Positions 50,101 to 60,000 of a DNA stretch of 60,000 nucleotides are shown one piece after another. Both the position numbers and the translations under genes were made by a program. The notes below the pieces were generated by a model. That model had not been told where the DNA came from. It did not search any database and saw nothing but the letters and a program-made list of their open reading frames with translations. Origin of the DNA: Membranipora membranacea. Lineage: Eukaryota > Bryozoa > Gymnolaemata > Cheilostomatida > Membraniporidae. The stretch is taken from the NCBI GenBank assembly GCA_914767715.1, contig OU612066.1, forward strand, positions 15,073,001 through 15,133,000. Reading direction: 5' to 3'. Position 1 is the first letter of the stretch; every line of letters starts with the position of its first letter.

Positions 50101-51193
50101 GGAATGCAGGCAAACTGGATCAAACTCGTTCTAGATATGATATGATGACAAAGAAAGACCAGTTATCTTTTGCAGTAGCGCCATACTTCGCAGTCATAGT
50201 AGATGTCTTCTCTTTTATAGATATTGCGAATTCAGAATAAATCCCTTTACATTCAGTTTGAGTTTCAAAAGCGACGCTCTCAGAAGAATTTACAATCAGG
50301 TAGAGAACTGGTGCAGACATTGTGGCACGGTACTGAGAGACATGTTATTGATCAAATAACAAGTCACAATTTCAACCGAAGCTTTGCTGGCAAAAATGGT
50401 AGGCTTGGAAAATAAACTCTAATAATGCTACTCTAAAAATCAATATCCGATTTGAAATTATTTTACTAGGCATCAATTGCTTTTATCACCTCCCATCTTA
50501 CAGGGAGTTGTTAGTCTAAGAGCTCAGGCGTCTCCAATGCGAGTTAGTGGCATTACATTATCAACCACTCATTTCCACCGTCTCAGAAAACACGTCATTG
50601 TTGTAGAAGGTGGAAATGGGTGGTTGATTATGTAATGCCACTAACTTACGTTGGAGTCGTCTGAGCACTTAGAGTAGGGTCTTGTAAGCCTGCTAATGAG
50701 AACAAGTTTACAACAGACCTCAACATCTATGTTTAATTGCATCTTTGTCAGTATACCACGACAAATCTTCGGAACTTTTGACCACATATCAAGTACATAC
50801 TCTGACTGGTAGGGGGGAGACCAACTTTGTAAATTCCTGTCATGCGCTAAAGCAAAGGAACCCAATGGCTGAGGATAAATTTCAATACTCAATACCTACT
50901 TACTAGAGCAATCATTTCATGTTTGTATTGTAGGTACTGCACATGGTTATGGCTGCTACTTCTCAACAACAGCCAGTTACTCTGATTCATACTCAAGGAA
51001 GCGGACACAGACAGCGGAAAGGTTCATGATACTGGCGGATGTCATTACAGGAAATTATTGTCAGGGAAACCAAAATCACAAAACCATACCAGATGGATAT
51101 CACTCCTTAGTAAATAAAACATATCAGCCGACAATCTTTGTAGTATTCAACGACTGCTCGGCCTACCCATCATATGTGATAAAATATCGCTGA
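47196..51193 (+). CDS. Macro domain-PARP protein (mono-ADP-ribosyltransferase type), 9 exons, 485 aa
   Basis: Exons 47,197-47,260 (ATG at 47,197), 47,582-47,665, 47,978-48,123, 48,230-48,457, 48,831-49,091, 49,384-49,492, 49,761-49,888, 50,221-50,398 and 50,934-51,193 join in frame to 485 codons. A macro domain spans about residues 82-240 (IADITDIKADVIVNSVGKEK and VPALGCGGLKYS); such domains bind ADP-ribose. A PARP catalytic domain follows: RIQNKSLY, LWHGTE (His376), FNRSFAGKNG, GYGCYFSTTASYSDSY (Tyr408) and a C-terminal AYPSYVIKYR. The layout resembles PARP14/15-type macro-PARPs with only one macro domain. The glutamate needed for polymer synthesis appears replaced (YPSY against YPEY in tankyrases), suggesting mono-ADP-ribosylation. 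The 47,196 exon follows an acceptor, so an upstream untranslated exon, or more coding exons, may exist. Confidence 0.85.
47361..47430. mobile_element. GC-rich mini-element, family C, in macro-PARP intron 1
   Basis: Core 47,367-47,424 (GCCCCGGCGGGG..GCCGTCGGACGGGGGCAAGA, GTCTGGGGGCTCAGACTA), flanked by GTTACA on both sides. This is the fullest-looking member. Confidence 0.75.
50003..50142. mobile_element. MITE family A, copy 4 (macro-PARP intron 7)
   Basis: Element 50,011-50,134, with arms TTTGCCTGCATTCAGAGTTG..TCCACTGGTTACG and CGTGACCAGTGGAAGGGGTG..GGAATGCAGGCAAA. Flanks ATTTGATA and ATATGATA make an 8-bp duplication with one mismatch. The end CTCGTTCTAG resembles the family B end. Confidence 0.85.
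50515..50673. mobile_element. 159-bp near-perfect foldback element (macro-PARP intron 8)
   Basis: Ends TCTAAGAGCTCAGGCGTCTC and its mirror GAGTCGTCTGAGCACTTAGA. Inner arms GAGTTAGTGGCATTACATTA and TATGTAATGCCACTAACTTA continue the pairing almost to the centre. Target duplication uncertain (TTAG/GTAG). Confidence 0.85.
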
Positions 51194-52114
51194 CTGTCTT
51201 TGGTGTTTGCGTATACAAGTTCTAAGCAGCATATTGTGACGCCCCGTTGCTGATGTACCTGGTTAGGAAGGCATGATAGCCCGAACATACATGTCCTGGT
51301 GGGATGGAAATGGCTCCAAAAATCACCTAACAAGAGGACTACAAACATCATTTGTATGTGAGTCAAAATGACAACTGCCATATCCAACAAATTTCATATC
51401 GATTTTTTGATATATTTGGCTACGTACTATTATATGTGGTATGTCTTACAATCTTGGGTTATTGTCATTGAAAATTTTTCTTGTTAAATTGTACACTGAT
51501 TAACAAGAGGTGCCATATTACATTGTTCTATTTTTCTAACATTTATGCACATATTTTATTTTTAAACAAGAGGTATCAAAATATTGGTTCTGGTTACCAC
51601 TGGTAATTTTTGCACAGGCTCTTCATATGTAATTCAGAAGTTCTTCTACAAAATAGTATTTTTTTAGGTCTGCTTATGTAACTGGCTTGAGACATAAACT
51701 ATAATGATTCATTACAGGAGACAAAGCTAGAACAAGTTTGTTCCCTCTGTGGTGGTGGAGCAAAAATTATTGCAAAAGTTGGATATCGAGGCGCAGTGAC
51801 TTGGTGTTATCAGTGACATGGCATCGTCTCTTTCCACCTAACAGCCATTCATATCACAGTCACACCCTCCCTGGTCACACACTGGCTTTAGTTCGTTTGG
51901 TAACAATTTGAAATTAGATTTTTATGGTTCCTCGTTGGGAATTACTCCCACATATACAGTCATAAGGCAACTCCTACTAAATGTGTGTGTTTATCAGAGG
52001 CAGAATGCAAAATTGTGATTGGCCAGTAGAAGTTCAACAACCTTTCAATTGGTCACACTCTTCTCCTCTTTGTGAAGTGAGGTTAAATTGTAAGAAAGCA
52101 GCGGGTAGTTTACA
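51194..52114. other. Intergenic between macro-PARP and ADA
   Basis: No gene seen. A solo left arm of family B (TAGAACAAGTTTGTTCCCTC, TGTGGTGGTGGAG) starts at 51,728 without its right partner. ADA promoter sequence must lie toward the right end; no clear TATA box. Confidence 0.45.
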
Positions 52115-54470
52115 ATGCCATCCTTATCTCAAGTTGCTCATCTTATAATTGGCCCAGCAGTTTTACTTAGTAGTGTTAGGTCTATCTTGCAACTCAGGTA
52201 TCTTGTACCTACAAGTGAAGGAACGAGGAACACTCTCCGTTTTAATGCTCTGAAACATTATTCAGCAAGAAATATGTCTACTAGTGCTACAAACTTTGAG
52301 ATCACTGACAAGGTTGGTATGATGTGCTTGATTGATGAGTCTGAGAGCGATGAATGAATTGATTGGAGTGAGTCTGAACTGAGATGATGAATATGATAAC
52401 TTGATATATTGTTTTTCCTCAACTCAATGTTATAAAATATATCTAAGTTTGAGTCTAATCAAGGAGTTAACTCCTTGGTCTACTATGACTAATTCAGGCC
52501 TACTAAGTTTAATAATACTTTCTAATATATATAGAGAGGTGGCAAAAACTCAACAATACCGTCCAATTAATTAAAAGACTACTCGTAATCTACCTCGTTG
52601 TCCTTATTTACCCTAACAATATCATCATGACTCAAGCTCACTTCTTCTTCGCTGAGCAATATGTTACGGCATATGGTTCAAGTGTGCCAAGTGATCAATA
52701 GCCCGATAGCGTCAGATATATAACTGCCTTGAAAGAAAGCATGCTGTCGTGAATCAATATTTGTTGACTCACTCAAAATGTTACATTTCCATCAATGATT
52801 GAACTTTATATGAGCTATACCCTAGCAGATTCCGATAGTCGTAAAGCGATTTTGGCTCATTTAAATGAAAGACCTCACAGAGCAAATGAACTAACTGAAT
52901 TTACAATTGCAATCCTTTAATTCACTCTTATGTATCGTTCAGGTTCATCTGCATGTTCATTTGGATGGAGCTGCACGCCTTGAATCTGTTTTACCTATAG
53001 CTAGGTAAGTAAGGAATTTAATTCCCTCAAACTTTATTATATCCTGGGCTATGGCTAAATTAAATTGGGTTCTTGGTGCAGCTGTGAATTAGCTGGAATT
53101 CGGTGAATCATTAGCCTACTTTCTAATAGGCCAACAAGTGGTCTACAACCTAATTGCCACATTACAGAACAAGAAAAAGTTAAATATTTCAATACCCAAG
53201 ATTAATTTCAACTTCACCGAGCTGACCAGATATCACTTTTTGACTGTTACCTTGCCCCATGAAATTTCGTAGAAGTATCAATTTTTGATTTGTCTATCAA
53301 TGGATAGACCCAGGATAGGCCATTGAGCGTAAATAGCCATTTAGTTATCCTTTATCATTTCAAACTTATAATCTTTGGTAGGGCAACTTTTTGTAGAATT
53401 ATCTTTTTTTCTTGCTTGCTACAAATTTTTGAATATGTACTTTTTTAGGAAGCGAGGAATTAACCTGCCAGTCGATACACTGGAACAATTGAAAAAAGCA
53501 GTTATAATGACCCATCCCGAGACACTCACAACATTTCTCGCTCGATTCAAATACTGGATGCCTGCATATCAGTGAGTATCTATTGTTGTGGTTTGGTTGA
53601 ATGATATCCTATCAGGGATTACAAGAATTTGTAAGGGTGGTGGGTTCATAAATGACCCATCAAGGTTTCGGCAAGCCCGAAGTCAATTTCCACGCAGTAA
53701 TGATGACCTCTGTGCTTGAAAGATGTATTTGAAATTTATGCCTTGAAATTAGATCAGATCATAAATCATTAAACTTTTGACATGATAGTATTTACTTTGC
53801 CCCGGCCTGGAGGGGGGGGGGGGGTAAGAGTCTGGGGGTTCAGACTAGTGTTTACTATAAATTTGCGTTAACTTTTAGAGGTGACTTAGATCCTGTACGA
53901 GAACTTGCGGCTCAGTTTGCTGAAGATATGGCTAAAGATAATGTTATATATACAGAGGCTCGATTCTGTCCTCATTTATTAGTAAGTCTGTTATATAAAC
54001 ATATAGATTATATTTTTACGTATATGGACTGTTCATACCAGTATGATATTATAGTGATACCAGTATGTCCAGATGAAAAACACATAGCCATATAATTCAC
54101 ATCATGCCACAAGCAAAACGATCGAAGGAAGGAGTAGTAAATGGTCTCATTTCGCTTGATTGGATAGTGACCGAAAGTGTTCCAATTGACAATGCTCATG
54201 TGATGAGATTTTTTAGGCTATGTATTTTGTGCAGCCTTCTCTGAGGACCCAGTGTTTTGGGTTCCAAAGACTATACCTTGACTGATCAAAAAATATTAAA
54301 TCAGTGATGAAACATTATCATTGTTACAGCTGTATTTTGGCTCACGAACCCAGTAGCATGTATAATACTAAGTTGTAACATCTTGACCGAGAAATTTTGC
54401 AGTGGAATTGTGTATTTGCATGACTGCCCTTTTATTGACAAATACAGCTGGAGAGTGTTTGTGATCAAAG

Positions 54471-54514
<44 letters not shown>

Positions 54515-57500
54515 CGTGAAAATAATTGTTCCCTCTTTTTACTTTCATGCCACCTGTTTCTGCTGGAGATTATTTTGGTAAAAATATTTTACATATACCC
54601 ATAGACAGAACGAAGGGTGGTAGATAACAAAGTGCTTCCTTTATTGTGTGCTCTGTCTAAAATATAAGAACGCAGGGATGCTTTGTCAGTTACAAATAGT
54701 CTAAGTGCCACCAAAAAAAACTAACACAGAAAGCACTGACTACCATATTGTCACCATCACTCATGGAATACCTGTCTTTGAACTGTTTTCCACTTGCATG
54801 AATTTTAATAAAATTGCTGTTCAAGACATGTAAACTTTGTGTTTCAGCGAGCTTCAGATGATACCAGCAGACCAGATGCAATAGTCGAGGCAGTATTAGA
54901 AGAGTTCAGTAAAGCTGAAGCGAGACTAAATATCAAATTACGTGTTATATTGTGCTGTATACGCTCAATACCAGGTTTGTGAACCATTTCAACTTCAACT
55001 TCTGAACTGTGGTTGTGGTTCAGAACTAGCAGTGGACAGAAAATATGGACATTGACTTGTCTTTCGGTAACTGTGTTTGAAAACAAATTTTCATGGAGCA
55101 TTCTTCCTATAAGTGGTAACACACAAGCTCTAGATTATGAAAGTAGCACAGCAAATTAAGTTTTTTAGGAACAAAAGTGCGCCGATTACTACCTAGTGAT
55201 GCCCACGTTGCCCTTTTCTTGCGCAAGATTGGTATCATATAATTTAGTTCGAGGAAAGATTGAGTGTTGGTAATTGGGACTGGAAGTTTGTGATAAGGAT
55301 TGAATCACCTGAGTCCCAGGGTCATGTGCTTACTTTGCTCAAGCGCTGAAATTACATAAATATTATGTGACCTGTTAGGACGGGCTGTATTTTGATATGA
55401 CATTCTTGAAAATATTATCTAACCGCCAGTTTCCATTGCCTTGTCATGACTATGCTGGTAGTCTTCTTGGTGTGTTTGTTATATTTGCGGTGAAACAACT
55501 TCCATCTTCCTCCGAGAAAAAAACCATCTTAAACAATATTTTATTTAGCATCTACCATCTCCGAATTTTCGGATTGATTTATTACAATCACTGACAAAAA
55601 AAGCCGCGCTGTTACAGGACAAAAACATAGAAGAATCAGGTCTTTGTGGTAAAAGTTACAAAGGATATTGTTTAGTGTAAGAATCAGATGTTTCAACTTT
55701 GCATATAAATGTGAAATGACATTGTGATATTTTCTCCTTTTAGAAATAGCTCAGGAAATGTTGGAATTATGTGTTAAGTACAAAGGCAAGGGTGTTGTTG
55801 CGATTGACATTGCCGGGGACGAGAATGGCCTTGACCCAAATATGCCAACTGATGCCATCCACAGAGCTGTTTTCAAGGTATTGTTGTCTCTGTTTGCTCC
55901 TATGCAGATTAGTCATCGGCCTACATACATTATCATTATCAAGTAGGGCAAAAGATATGGTAGGATAATGAATGGCATCAAAAAGGTTTATCTTGTTTGT
56001 TGGGGCGTTTGAAAATCTCAAATGTAGAGTAATTTCTCACTTTTGAGGGAGCTGTATTGCTCACATGATGGCTTCGTTGTCAATAGTCAAGGAATTTTGC
56101 ATCATAGTTGATATGATAGAGGGTTTCCCAGAAAATGGAAAGTGACTCACACCCATCAAAGACTACATTAGGACCAAAACAATATTCAGTCTGGTAGCTA
56201 GTATTTCTGCAGTAGTAAGCAATATTTGTACACTTAAATAATTGATAGAACTAGTGGGTAAAAATAATGTACTGTGTAAAAATATTGCATAAAACAGCTG
56301 ACAGACTATATATTGCTCACTTTTTTACAGAGAGCTAGAGACCTCGGCATACACAGAACAGTACATGCTGGAGAGAACGGACCGGCAGCTGATGTCGAAG
56401 AGGTCAGTAGGTTAGCTGCTGTCAGTCACCACTACCTTGTGAACCCTTCTGGTAGTAAAAATTCCATGTGATGTCACTAGTTGTCCTATTATTATTGAAA
56501 AACACATTAATCTTCAATACTAGACCAAGTTAGGTCTATGTGCATGCATTTGGAGTTGCTCCCCATCCACTGGTCACGCCACAGGAGAGCAACTAGTATG
56601 CAGGAAAACTGGATCAAACTTGTTCTACTTCAATCTCCATGACAATTGCATATTCACTAATTCCCCAGCAATTTTTGTTGTCCGGTTTTAGAACAGTAGC
56701 GCTTGTTGAATTTACTGATAGCAGAGTGAACTGTTTGTTTGCTGAAGGACCATGATAATTTGAGTACTTTTAAATTGATATAAATGTTTATAGAGTTGAC
56801 TGATAACTAAATTTAAAGCAAAGGTGTTTGCTCATGTCTTATGATAATTTGTGTGCTTTTCTCAGGCAGTAGATGTCCTGTTTGCTGAACGTGTCGGTCA
56901 TGGTTACAGAACACTACAGGATGAGAAGTTATACCAGAGGCTTCTATCTCAGGGGATGCACTTTGAGTGCTGTCCGTGGTCCAGTATTATGACAGGTGCC
57001 TGTGATCCAGACCTGTCTAAACATCCAGTAAAGAGGTGAGCAGTCATTTATATATTATCTTTCATGTACGATAGTCAGCTTGGAGTTAATACATTTGAAA
57101 GGATTTTATGAGTGTCGTGGCAGCTATGTAGGGCCAACCTGTAATTGACTGAGTAGTTCTGCAGTTGGTTTAGTGAAATAGTATCAAGGCTTAATATTTT
57201 CAAGGGTCAGTCAAAAGAACCCCCTACCATACTTACGTGTAATGTTGCGCCTTTACCTAACTGATAACCCCCCTCCCCAAAATATTCATTTGTCTGTGGT
57301 GAGTCCTGCCCTCCAGGTCATTATACTGGGTTCTCAGAAAAATAGCAACATTTGAGTATACCTTTTATATTTTATCTAGTTGATGCTATTTTTTGCCATT
57401 CTGCGCATGCGCAACTCTGCGACATGAGCTGATATCTGCAAAACTGAGTCTCAGAAATTGAGGCAATCTGATTGGTTACCAAACTTACCTCTGCTGTATA

Positions 57501-58471
57501 CTCTTACCAATGCGGCTGTAAGAGTTATCCTATAGTTTCACCATTAGCCAACTTTAATATTAGTTCGTACAGGGGATGGCCTCATCACCTCTGAACATTA
57601 CTATTATGAGAACTTGAACTTAACCAATTGTACTTCTACAGACGCGAAACAACCTTGCATGGGGGAGAATATTTAACCTTCCGACATTGTCTTTGTGGTA
57701 ATGATAGTCTAGTTTATCAGTGACGTGCATGCCCAGTCAAGATTACGAGGGTCAGCATGATCTTTTGTTGCTTCAGGTTTGCTGAGGACGGATTTAGTTT
57801 CTCTTTGAATGTGGATGACCCAACAGTTACCAGTACAACTCTGTCTGATGAATTTAAAATAGTTGAGGAAAAGGTTGGAGTGGATCGTCTAAGACTTTTG
57901 AAAACGGTAGGTTTCAATGTTGACATAATCTGAAGCTATAACAGCCTCCCTGATAACATCAGGGAGTTTGGGACAAAATTCCTGATAACAGCTTGTCCTC
58001 GAGTGCAATTGATAACAAATTTCAGTTATCTGCTCTTGTAATCAAAGAACACAACTCCCAAGTTAAGACTAATCAGTATATTAGAATCTCCCTGCAGGGA
58101 GGATTTCTCCCATTCTCCCTGCTCCCTTATAGAACGTGGTTATGTAAATGGTGTGAGATTCTGGAAATGATTGAATACTTCCCCATGAATTTTTGTTTCC
58201 TGAAGTCTGAGAAAGACCAGCTCGGACAGTGCTACTGAACATCTACCATAAACAGCCGTAACTTTTCTGAACGTGTTTTGATACAAATATTTTAATTGAT
58301 ATACGACTATTTTGATCCTTCTTGTTAAGAACACTAAAGAAAACTTTTGTTCTATTTTAGGTCTTTGATGGAGCCCATGCAGCCTTCTTGCCAGAAGATG
58401 AGAAAAAAGAACTTCTCGTCAGACTACATGCAACCTATGACCCTATCATCCCACAGGCCAAAGATTTTTAA
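52115..58471 (+). CDS. ADA: Adenosine deaminase, 10 exons, 409 aa (356 aa from internal Met)
   Basis: Exons 52,115-52,312, 52,943-53,004, 53,449-53,571, 53,879-53,981, 54,848-54,974, 55,744-55,877, 56,331-56,402, 56,866-57,035, 57,777-57,906 and 58,361-58,471 join in frame to 409 codons. It deaminates adenosine and deoxyadenosine to inosine forms. All family zinc and catalytic residues are visible: HLHVHLDG (His70, His72), TVHAGE (His261, Glu264), RVGHGY (His285) and SLNVDDP (Asp343, Asp344). MHFECCPWSS and FLPEDEKKELL also match the vertebrate enzyme. The human protein is 363 aa, so the internal ATG at 52,274 (MSTSATNFEI) gives the usual length. The first ATG adds 53 residues rich in Leu/Arg/Ser with a single Glu, resembling an organelle-targeting presequence. 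Confidence 0.95.
53789..53856. mobile_element. GC-rich mini-element, family C, in ADA intron 3
   Basis: Core 53,797-53,848, flanked by TATTTACT and TGTTTACT (8 bp, one mismatch). It ends only 30 bases before exon 4, so it sits in the branch-point region of that intron. Confidence 0.8.
54474..54513. repeat. (TA)n microsatellite in ADA intron 4
   Basis: An uninterrupted TA run of about 20 units. Confidence 0.95.
56512..56635. mobile_element. MITE family A, copy 5 (ADA intron 7)
   Basis: Element 56,521-56,627 beginning TAGACCAAGTTAGG and ending ACTGGATCAAACTTGTTCTA, with the GAGTTGCTCCCCATCCACTG core. The right inner arm is partly deleted. Flanks CTTCAATA and CTTCAATC. Confidence 0.8.
57390..57780. 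repeat. Dispersed repeat, copy 2, reaching the ADA exon 9 acceptor
   Basis: Aligns with 45,900-46,320 up to and including the splice acceptor region (GGGTCAGCATGA..TTGCTTCAGG against GAGTCAGTATGG..TTGCATCAGG). Beyond the acceptor the two sequences no longer match. Confidence 0.65.
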
Positions 58472-60000
58472 AAGTTGTGTCCATAAACACATAAATACTT
58501 TTATCTGCATACACCATGCACTCACTTTTCAGGAGATTTTTCCTGTAGATATTAACAAGTAATGGTATTAACTTTGATTCCGCTTTCACTTTGTACACTT
58601 ACACAGTATTCAAGTCATAAAACGGTGATCATAGTGTTAGCCACGATCTCTTGTTAAGTTTTTGATTTTTAAGTTTTTTAATTCTTGATTCACCTCGAGT
58701 TTGTAAAAACCTCTAGGTTTTTTTAAGGTCGTATGAATATTTGTCACATTATATGGTACCTCCATCTACTGTAATTTTTGTGATTATTGTTTTCTCATAT
58801 TTTGATATGATTATGATATTATGAATGGTAAGCCTGACCTCACTTGGTTCATGGAAACAAGACACAACTCAAGTTTGCAAATTCTCATAACGGACTGACA
58901 GTACATCACATATATTGTTGTTTTATAGAAAAATAAATGATTAATAAATAAACCAATGTAGTAAATTAAAACTTGATGGTGAATTGTATAATAAGATTGA
59001 AGCTATATGCCTTTAAAAAACTCAATAGTCAATATATATATATTTTATGGCTGCTAGGTTGGTCAAACTTTATTTAAAGGAATGATGAATGATATTTGAT
59101 CTCCGATTTTACCCCAGGAAGCTCTGTTGAGTTGGAATATTGATATCCAGACAATTAATACTACAAGCCACACAAAACTGCCAACCATTGATTGTATCAC
59201 ATCTGCAACAAAATAAAAGGCCATTATTTGTGATTATATTATTATTGTGTCATCAATTACCTTCCATGTCCAATTATTCGGCTGGGCATCCCCAAACTAT
59301 TGACTTTATCAAGATGATTTCAGTCAGCACTCTTCAACAAATCAAGGTGTTATTGATAAATTCTTGATCATATCATATCATACCTTGATTTTGACAGTTA
59401 CCTAATTTTTATGATTTAACATTATTGAGAAGTGGTACCCTCATGTCCATTTTCAAAGACGAATACATGACCGGACAACTCAAAGTTATTGTTACTGGTG
59501 CAATTCACAGCAATTAGCTTATGAGAGGAGATTTTGTTTTGTAGCTGACTACTCACATGAGCGTATCTTCTTTTGTTCAGGGAAATCAGGTGCCTTGAAA
59601 GCATACTTGAAGAACCAAAATGCATTCACCATCCACAGAAATGGGAGCAAAGCAAATCCGGCTGTAAAATGAATAAGTATATTTCTGTATCATATCATAT
59701 CATTCTAGATGTCACAAAGCAGGAAGCAAGGGTCATAGCCCTTCTCTGCTTCCTACGATCATAGTATTACTGGGTATACCATAAGTCAGCATGTCGAAAG
59801 ATGGTATCTGAACACACAGTGATCCTGTACGAGCTATCCAAGGCTCCCACTTTATTCTCACATTGTACCGAGATGAACAATACTCAGATATTACAATGTT
59901 AGAGGAGAGATTCCAATATGCTGACAAGGAAACTCACCTAGGTAGTATTTCCTACAGATAACCAGCTTTCTCTCATTTGTTGCTTTTGATAGATCCACTA
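58472..60000. other. Downstream of ADA, no supported gene
   Basis: The ADA 3' UTR probably ends near the AATAAA cluster at 58,930-58,950. Beyond that I see AT-rich DNA with short open frames on both strands that lack splice context or recognisable motifs. A gene continuing past the window cannot be excluded. Confidence 0.45.

Noticed and set aside
59422-59927. Two minus-strand open frames near the window end
   Set aside because: No recognisable domain, no consistent splice signals, and composition like the surrounding non-coding DNA.

Overview
The window is animal nuclear DNA. It is AT-rich, its genes are split into about 3 to 10 short coding exons with GT-AG (occasionally GC-AG) introns of roughly 90 to 1,850 bases, and it is littered with small foldback transposons and 5'-truncated non-LTR retrotransposon pieces. 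The gene set (HENMT1-type small-RNA methyltransferase, betaine-homocysteine methyltransferase, a macro-PARP, adenosine deaminase, a tyrosine-motif transmembrane adaptor) says metazoan. The compact invertebrate style would suit a sponge or another early-branching marine animal, but the species cannot be fixed from the sequence alone. All exon models here were built by hand from splice signals and reading phase, and every model closes in frame.

Layout. 0-5.7 kb: duplicated, mostly non-coding DNA with a tRNA-like SINE. 5.7-12.8 kb: two convergent paralogous genes for small secreted proteins (241 and 239 aa) with identical exon phases, separated by duplicated blocks and a dead retrotransposon piece. 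15.4-20.0 kb, minus strand: HENMT1 homologue (7 exons, 417 aa) with a retrotransposon fragment in its last intron. 22.4-30.3 kb, plus strand: a 10-exon gene for a 691-aa single-pass adaptor with an N-terminal membrane segment and about twelve YxxL/V/I motifs, the most interesting gene here. 31.6-35.4 kb, minus strand: a 4-exon, 499-aa tyrosine-rich protein of unknown function. 36.9-38.0 kb: a foldback element split by a truncated non-LTR element. 38-41.9 kb: gene-poor. 42.0-45.6 kb: BHMT (9 exons, 403 aa). 47.2-51.2 kb: macro domain + PARP catalytic domain protein (9 exons, 485 aa). 52.1-58.5 kb: adenosine deaminase (10 exons, 409 or 356 aa). 58.5-60 kb: nothing convincing.

How the genes relate. 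HENMT1 divides from the adaptor across a 2.4-kb divergent intergenic region. The adaptor converges on the unknown minus-strand gene. BHMT, macro-PARP and ADA run head to tail. HENMT1 consumes S-adenosylmethionine, BHMT remakes methionine from homocysteine, ADA removes adenosine, and the PARP uses NAD+. This is a plausible metabolic theme, but adjacency alone does not show co-regulation.

Mobile DNA. At least six families of very short foldback elements can be read, several with matching 8-bp target duplications (hAT-like), and many sit in introns. One has a clear empty site in a paralogous block; another is split by a later retrotransposon insertion.
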